From contig NZ_JADKMA010000063.1 of assembly GCF_017676365.1 (NCBI RefSeq), positions 1-35,745 of the forward strand: 35,745 nucleotides of DNA, given 5' to 3'. Below the pieces are notes generated by a model. It worked only from the letters and a program-made list of their open reading frames with translations. It ran no database searches and was not told the origin of the DNA. This DNA comes from Streptomyces oryzae (lineage in GTDB: Bacteria; Actinomycetota; Actinomycetes; Streptomycetales; Streptomycetaceae). A program made the translations under genes and the position numbers. Positions 32,295 to 35,745 of the stretch are shown here, in pieces; position 1 is the first letter of the stretch; every line of letters starts with the position of its first letter.

Positions 32295-34793
32295 TCAGTG
32301 GCCCGCGCTGTCGACCACTGCCGCCCACTCGTCCAGCAGCGCCTGCGCGGACGTCTCGTCGGGACCCTCCGCCCACAGGTGCGTGACGGCCTCCGCCGGG
32401 TCGGGCAGCACCATCACCCAGCGGCCGTCGGACTCGACCACGCGCACCCCGTCCGTGGTGTCCACGGACCGGTCCCCGGCCGCCTCCACGACCGTACGCA
32501 TCACAAGTCCCTTGACCGCCCACGGCGTTGCCAGATCGCGCCGGCTCACATGCGCCCGCGGGATACGCGCGTCGATTTGGCTGAGAGTCAACTGCGTACG
32601 CGCCACGAGGCCGATGAGCCGCACGAACGCGGCCGCGCCGTCGAAGACCGAGCTGAACTCCGGGACGATGAAACCGCCCCTGCCGTCACCGCCGAAGACG
32701 GTGCCGTCGTCGTCCCTGCAGACGCGGGTGAGGTCATCGGGGGAGGTCGTCGTCCACTCGACCTGCGTGCCGTGGTAGGCGGCCACCTGCTCGGCGATCC
32801 TGGTGGTGGTCACCGGCAGCGCCACCCGGCCGCTGCGCCGCTCGGCCGCGACCAAGTCGAGCATCACCAGCAGCGCCCGGTCGTCCTCCACGATCCTGCC
32901 GTGCTCGTCCACCAGCGAGATACGCTCTCCCACCGGGTCGAAGCGAACGCCGAACGCCGCGCGGGCCGACGCGACGATCTCCCCGAGCCGCACCAGTCCG
33001 GCCCGCCGGCTCTCCACCGACTCCGTCGGACGGGACTCGTCCAGGCCCGGGTTGATCGTCAGCGAATCCACGCCCAGCCGGCCCAGCAGGCTCGGCAGCA
33101 CCAGCCCAGCACTGCCGTTGGACGCGTCCACGACGACCTTCAGGCCCGCTTCCGCGATCCCGGTGGTGTCCACGGCGCGCAGCAGCGAGCCCGTGTACGA
33201 GTCGTAGACGCTGGAGGGGAAGCTGAGGTCGCCGATCTCACCGGGGAACGCGCGGCGGTACTCCTGACGCGCATAGACGCGGTCGAGCTTGCGCTGCGCC
33301 GCCTGGGAGAGGTCGGCCCCCCGCTCGTCGAGGAAGATGATGTCCACGGAGTCCGGCACCCCGGGCGTCGTACGGATCATGATGCCGCCCGCGCTGCCCC
33401 GCGCCGTCTGCTGCCGGGCCACCGGCAGCGGCACGTTCTCCAGGTCCCGAACGTCGATGGCGCTGGCCTGGAGCGCGGAGATGATCGCCCGCTTGAGGGC
33501 ACGCGCGCCTCGGGAGTGGTCCCGGGCCGTGCAGACGGTGGAGCCCTTCTTGAGCGTCGTCGCATACGCGCCGGCCAGCCGTACTGCCAGCTCCGGCGTG
33601 ATCTCCACATTCAAGATCCCGGAGACACCGCGCGCACCGAACAATCGCGCCTGCCCACGCGACTCCCAGATCACGGACGTGTTGACGAACGCACCGGCCT
33701 CGATCGTCTTGAAGGGGTAGATACGGACGTTCCCCTGGACGATCGACTCTTCCCCGATCAGGCACTCGTCACCGACCACAGCACCGTCCTCGATCCGCGA
33801 GGCCCGCATGATGTCGGTGTTCTTGCCGATGACACAGCCCCGCAGATTGCTCTGCGGACCGATGTACACGTTGTCGTGCACAACAGCACGGTGCAGAAAG
33901 GCGCCGCTCTTGACGACCACGTTCGATCCGATGACGGAGTGCTCACGAATCTCCGCGCCCGCCTCGACCTTGGCGTAGTCGCCGATGTAGAGCGGACCGC
34001 GCAGAACCGCGTCCGGATGCACCTCGGCGCCCTCGGCGACCCAGACACCGGGCGAGATCTCGAAGCCATCCCGCTCCGCGTCGACCTTGCCCTCGAGCAC
34101 ATCCGCCTGGGCCTTCACATAGCTCTCGTGGGTGCCGACATCTTCCCAGTACCCCTCGGCGATGTAGCCGTAGATCGGCTTGCCTTCCTTCATGAGTTGC
34201 GGGAAGACGTCACCGGACCAGTCGACGGGCACATCGGGCTCGACGTAGTCGAAGACCTCCGGCTCCATCACGTAAATCCCGGTGTTCACCGTGTCCGAGA
34301 AGACCTGCCCCCAGGTCGGCTTCTCCAGGAACCTTTCGACCTTGCCGTCCTCGTCCACGATGGTGATACCGAATTCCAGCGGATTCGGCACCCGGGTCAG
34401 ACAGACGGTGACCATCGCACCGCGCTCCCGATGGAACCGGATGAGGTCGGTGAGGTCGAAGTCGGTGAGCGCGTCGCCGGAGATGACGAGAAACGCGTCG
34501 TCCCGTAGGGCCTCTTCGGCGTTCTTGACGCTGCCGGCCGTCCCCAGCGGCTTCTCTTCGTTGGCGTACGTGAGCTCCATGCCGAGCTCCTCGCCGTCAC
34601 CGAAGTAATTCTTGACCAGCGAGGCCAGGAATTGCACGGTCACGACGGTCTCGGTGAGCCCGTGACGCTTCAGCAGCTTCAGCACGTGCTCCATGATCGG
34701 CTTGTTCACCACCGGCAGGAGCGGCTTGGGCATGCTCGCGGTCATCGGCCGAAGGCGGGTACCTTCACCGCCGGCCATCACGACGGCCTTCAT
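32295..34793 (-). CDS. Mannose-1-phosphate guanylyltransferase-like protein with degenerate phosphomannomutase domain
   Basis: An 832-residue fusion. Residues 1-235 are a nucleotidyltransferase (MKAVVMAGGEGTRLRPMTAS, KPLLPV, then SGDALTDFDL). Residues ~250-365 are left-handed beta-helix hexapeptide repeats. From ~380 a phosphohexomutase-like domain follows. In true mutases the TASHNP serine loop, the DPDADR metal loop, GEMSGH and the phosphate-binding RxSxTEP are present; here the matching places read RTTPG (474-478), FDPVGERI (618-625), GGDGRGGF (701-708) and RWVMVLPDP (791-799). The mutase half is thus probably inactive, perhaps regulatory. AGGAGGA lies about 10 bases before the ATG. S. coelicolor has a protein of this kind in the same place beside its cardiolipin synthase gene. 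Confidence 0.9.
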   Translation of the reverse strand: MKAVVMAGGEGTRLRPMTASMPKPLLPVVNKPIMEHVLKLLKRHGLTETVVTVQFLASLVKNYFGDGEELGMELTYANEEKPLGTAGSVKNAEEALRDDAFLVISGDALTDFDLTDLIRFHRERGAMVTVCLTRVPNPLEFGITIVDEDGKVERFLEKPTWGQVFSDTVNTGIYVMEPEVFDYVEPDVPVDWSGDVFPQLMKEGKPIYGYIAEGYWEDVGTHESYVKAQADVLEGKVDAERDGFEISPGVWVAEGAEVHPDAVLRGPLYIGDYAKVEAGAEIREHSVIGSNVVVKSGAFLHRAVVHDNVYIGPQSNLRGCVIGKNTDIMRASRIEDGAVVGDECLIGEESIVQGNVRIYPFKTIEAGAFVNTSVIWESRGQARLFGARGVSGILNVEITPELAVRLAGAYATTLKKGSTVCTARDHSRGARALKRAIISALQASAIDVRDLENVPLPVARQQTARGSAGGIMIRTTPGVPDSVDIIFLDERGADLSQAAQRKLDRVYARQEYRRAFPGEIGDLSFPSSVYDSYTGSLLRAVDTTGIAEAGLKVVVDASNGSAGLVLPSLLGRLGVDSLTINPGLDESRPTESVESRRAGLVRLGEIVASARAAFGVRFDPVGERISLVDEHGRIVEDDRALLVMLDLVAAERRSGRVALPVTTTRIAEQVAAYHGTQVEWTTTSPDDLTRVCRDDDGTVFGGDGRGGFIVPEFSSVFDGAAAFVRLIGLVARTQLTLSQIDARIPRAHVSRRDLATPWAVKGLVMRTVVEAAGDRSVDTTDGVRVVESDGRWVMVLPDPAEAVTHLWAEGPDETSAQALLDEWAAVVDSAGH

Positions 34794-34822
34794 ATCGGAA
34801 GCGTCCTCCTCGTACAGACGAC

Positions 34823-34855
34823 GGTCATCCCGACCATGACCCCTCCAGGATGACC
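34823..34855 (-). promoter_or_regulatory. Inverted repeat in the leader of the guanylyltransferase gene
   Basis: GGTCATCC (34823-34830) pairs perfectly with GGATGACC (34848-34855) across 17 bases, about 30 bases before the start codon and just upstream of the SD. It may be a terminator for clsA, an operator, or a leader hairpin. Confidence 0.4.
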
Positions 34856-34906
34856 TACAAAGGCGTAATCAGGGCAGCCGGCCCCCGAAGCGAGGAAAGG
34901 CGGGTT

Positions 34907-35518
34907 TCAGTCGGTCGTATCGGTGTCCGCCCTGATCAGACGGCGAACCTGAACCACATAGAGGATCCCTGCCCACCAGTAGAGAGCCGTACCCCAACCT
35001 GCGAAGGCCCATCCGAAAATCGCTGCGAGTGACGAAACCCAGCCACTTCCGTCACTGAGCAGAAGCAGCGGGAAGGCATACATCAGGTTGAAGGTCGCAG
35101 CCTTGCCCAGGAAGTTGACCTGGGGCGGCGCATAGCCGTGGCGGTCCAGGATCCAGACCATGACCAGCAGCAGGAGTTCGCGGGCCAGCAGAGTGATGGT
35201 GAGCCAGAGCGGCAGAATCTCCCGCCAGGTCAGGCCCACGAGAGTGGAGAGGATGTACAACCGGTCCGCAGCAGGGTCGAGAATCCGGCCGAGACTGCTG
35301 ATCTGATTCCACCGCCGGGCCAGTTTGCCGTCCAGGTAGTCGCTGACTCCGCTCGCGGCGAGCACGAAGAGCGCCCACAGATCACGGTTCGGGCCCCCGA
35401 ACTCGGGCCAAAGAATCAGCCACAGGAACACCGGCACACCGACCAGGCGGGCCATGCTGAGGATGTTCGGGATGGTGAGGACCCGATCCGTCTGGACCCG
35501 CGTCTCCTGGACCTCCAC
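34907..35518 (-). CDS. clsA: CDP-alcohol phosphatidyltransferase, cardiolipin synthase type
   Basis: A 203-residue integral membrane enzyme with five or six membrane helices and the CDP-alcohol phosphatidyltransferase signature: SDYLDGKLARRWNQISSLGR followed by ILDPAADR, giving D-x2-DG-x2-AR-x8-G-x3-D-x3-D. It joins CDP-diacylglycerol to phosphatidylglycerol (cardiolipin) or to glycerol 3-phosphate (PGP synthase). The gene in this position in S. coelicolor was shown to be a eukaryotic-type cardiolipin synthase, and the mycobacterial counterpart by synteny is pgsA2, so cardiolipin synthesis is favoured but PGP synthase is not excluded. AGGAGG lies 8 bases before the GTG. It heads the DUF881-Sbp cluster, about 135 bases beyond the rRNA terminator. 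Confidence 0.88.
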   Translation of the reverse strand: MEVQETRVQTDRVLTIPNILSMARLVGVPVFLWLILWPEFGGPNRDLWALFVLAASGVSDYLDGKLARRWNQISSLGRILDPAADRLYILSTLVGLTWREILPLWLTITLLARELLLLVMVWILDRHGYAPPQVNFLGKAATFNLMYAFPLLLLSDGSGWVSSLAAIFGWAFAGWGTALYWWAGILYVVQVRRLIRADTDTTD

Positions 35519-35652
35519 CCGTGGGCCTCCTGAGTAACCGTGCCGACGCTACCCCCTGACCCTACCCGGCACCGCTCACCGAACCAGCACGGGGTCGCCG
35601 GTAGGCGGAGAAAAGGGGCGCGGATGGGCACCGAAAACACGAGAAAGAAACA

Positions 35653-35689
35653 CAAAAAGGGCCTTGTTGGCGTCTGCCAACAAGGCCCT
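35653..35689 (-). terminator. Rho-independent terminator of the rRNA operon
   Basis: On the minus strand a perfect 14-base stem (AGGGCCTTGTTGGC and its complement, loop of four) is followed at once by TTTTT. It lies 15 bases after the 5S rRNA 3' end and is the only terminator in the window with a T-run. Confidence 0.95.
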
Positions 35690-35704
35690 CACATTTTAAA
35701 GTTT

Positions 35705-35745
35705 GTTCGGCGGTGTCCTACTCTCCCACACACTCCCGCATGCAG
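35705..35745 (-). rRNA. rrf: 5S ribosomal RNA, 3' end only
   Basis: The minus strand reads TGTGGGAGAGTAGGAC and then ACCGCCGAAC, the conserved 3' part of actinobacterial 5S rRNA. About 41 bases lie inside the window; the rest, and presumably 23S and 16S, lie beyond its right edge. The 3' end is placed by similarity to Streptomyces 5S and may be off by a few bases. Confidence 0.92.

Overview
The window is chromosomal DNA of a Streptomyces-type actinomycete. It has very high GC, GTG starts, strong GGAGG ribosome sites mixed with apparently leaderless genes, lipoprotein and MocR/HxlR/PadR regulator families typical of the group, and a gene order at the right end matching other Actinobacteria. 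The last ~40 bases are the 3' end of a 5S rRNA on the minus strand, so an rRNA operon reads into the window from the right and stops at a strong terminator.

Left part (1-13.5 kb) is accessory in character: small modules of one enzyme or membrane protein plus its regulator, separated by decayed DNA. In order: a DUF3037 protein coupled to a HipA-like kinase (minus); a luciferase-like oxidoreductase, alpha/beta hydrolase and HxlR regulator operon (plus); about 1 kb of gene remains including a frameshifted short-chain dehydrogenase; a small secreted protein; a MarR regulator divergent from a small membrane protein; an MmpS-like lipoprotein convergent with an isochorismatase-fold protein lacking the usual cysteine; two PPOX-fold flavoproteins around a MocR regulator; an EamA transporter; and a ClpN-domain protein with a PadR regulator.

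Middle part (13.5-21.5 kb): argG under what looks like an ArgR operator, a GH114-like lipoprotein, a PhzF-family protein, a CPBP membrane protease, a glutamate-cysteine-ligase-family protein, a conserved protein of unknown function and a DUF5999 protein.

Right part (21.6-35.7 kb) is core genome. gcvP carries an upstream tandem glycine riboswitch and is followed by a PRC-barrel protein and dinB. Then, all on the minus strand, comes a block syntenic with Mycobacterium tuberculosis Rv1822-Rv1830: cardiolipin/PGP synthase, a GDP-mannose-pyrophosphorylase-like protein, DUF881-Sbp-DUF881, a GarA/OdhI-like FHA protein, MerR, bifunctional nuclease, MerR. gcvH, which sits inside this block in mycobacteria, is absent here.

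The most unusual pattern is that five genes between 7.5 and 16.4 kb end in short direct duplications spanning the stop codon, always at an offset divisible by three, so each gene has a second in-frame stop 21-48 bases downstream. One 21-bp duplication serves two convergent genes at once. The GH114-like gene also has a repeated start region with four in-frame ATGs. Other points are the decayed SDR region, catalytic-residue losses in the isochorismatase and phosphomannomutase-like domains, and several promoters placed so that transcripts would be leaderless.
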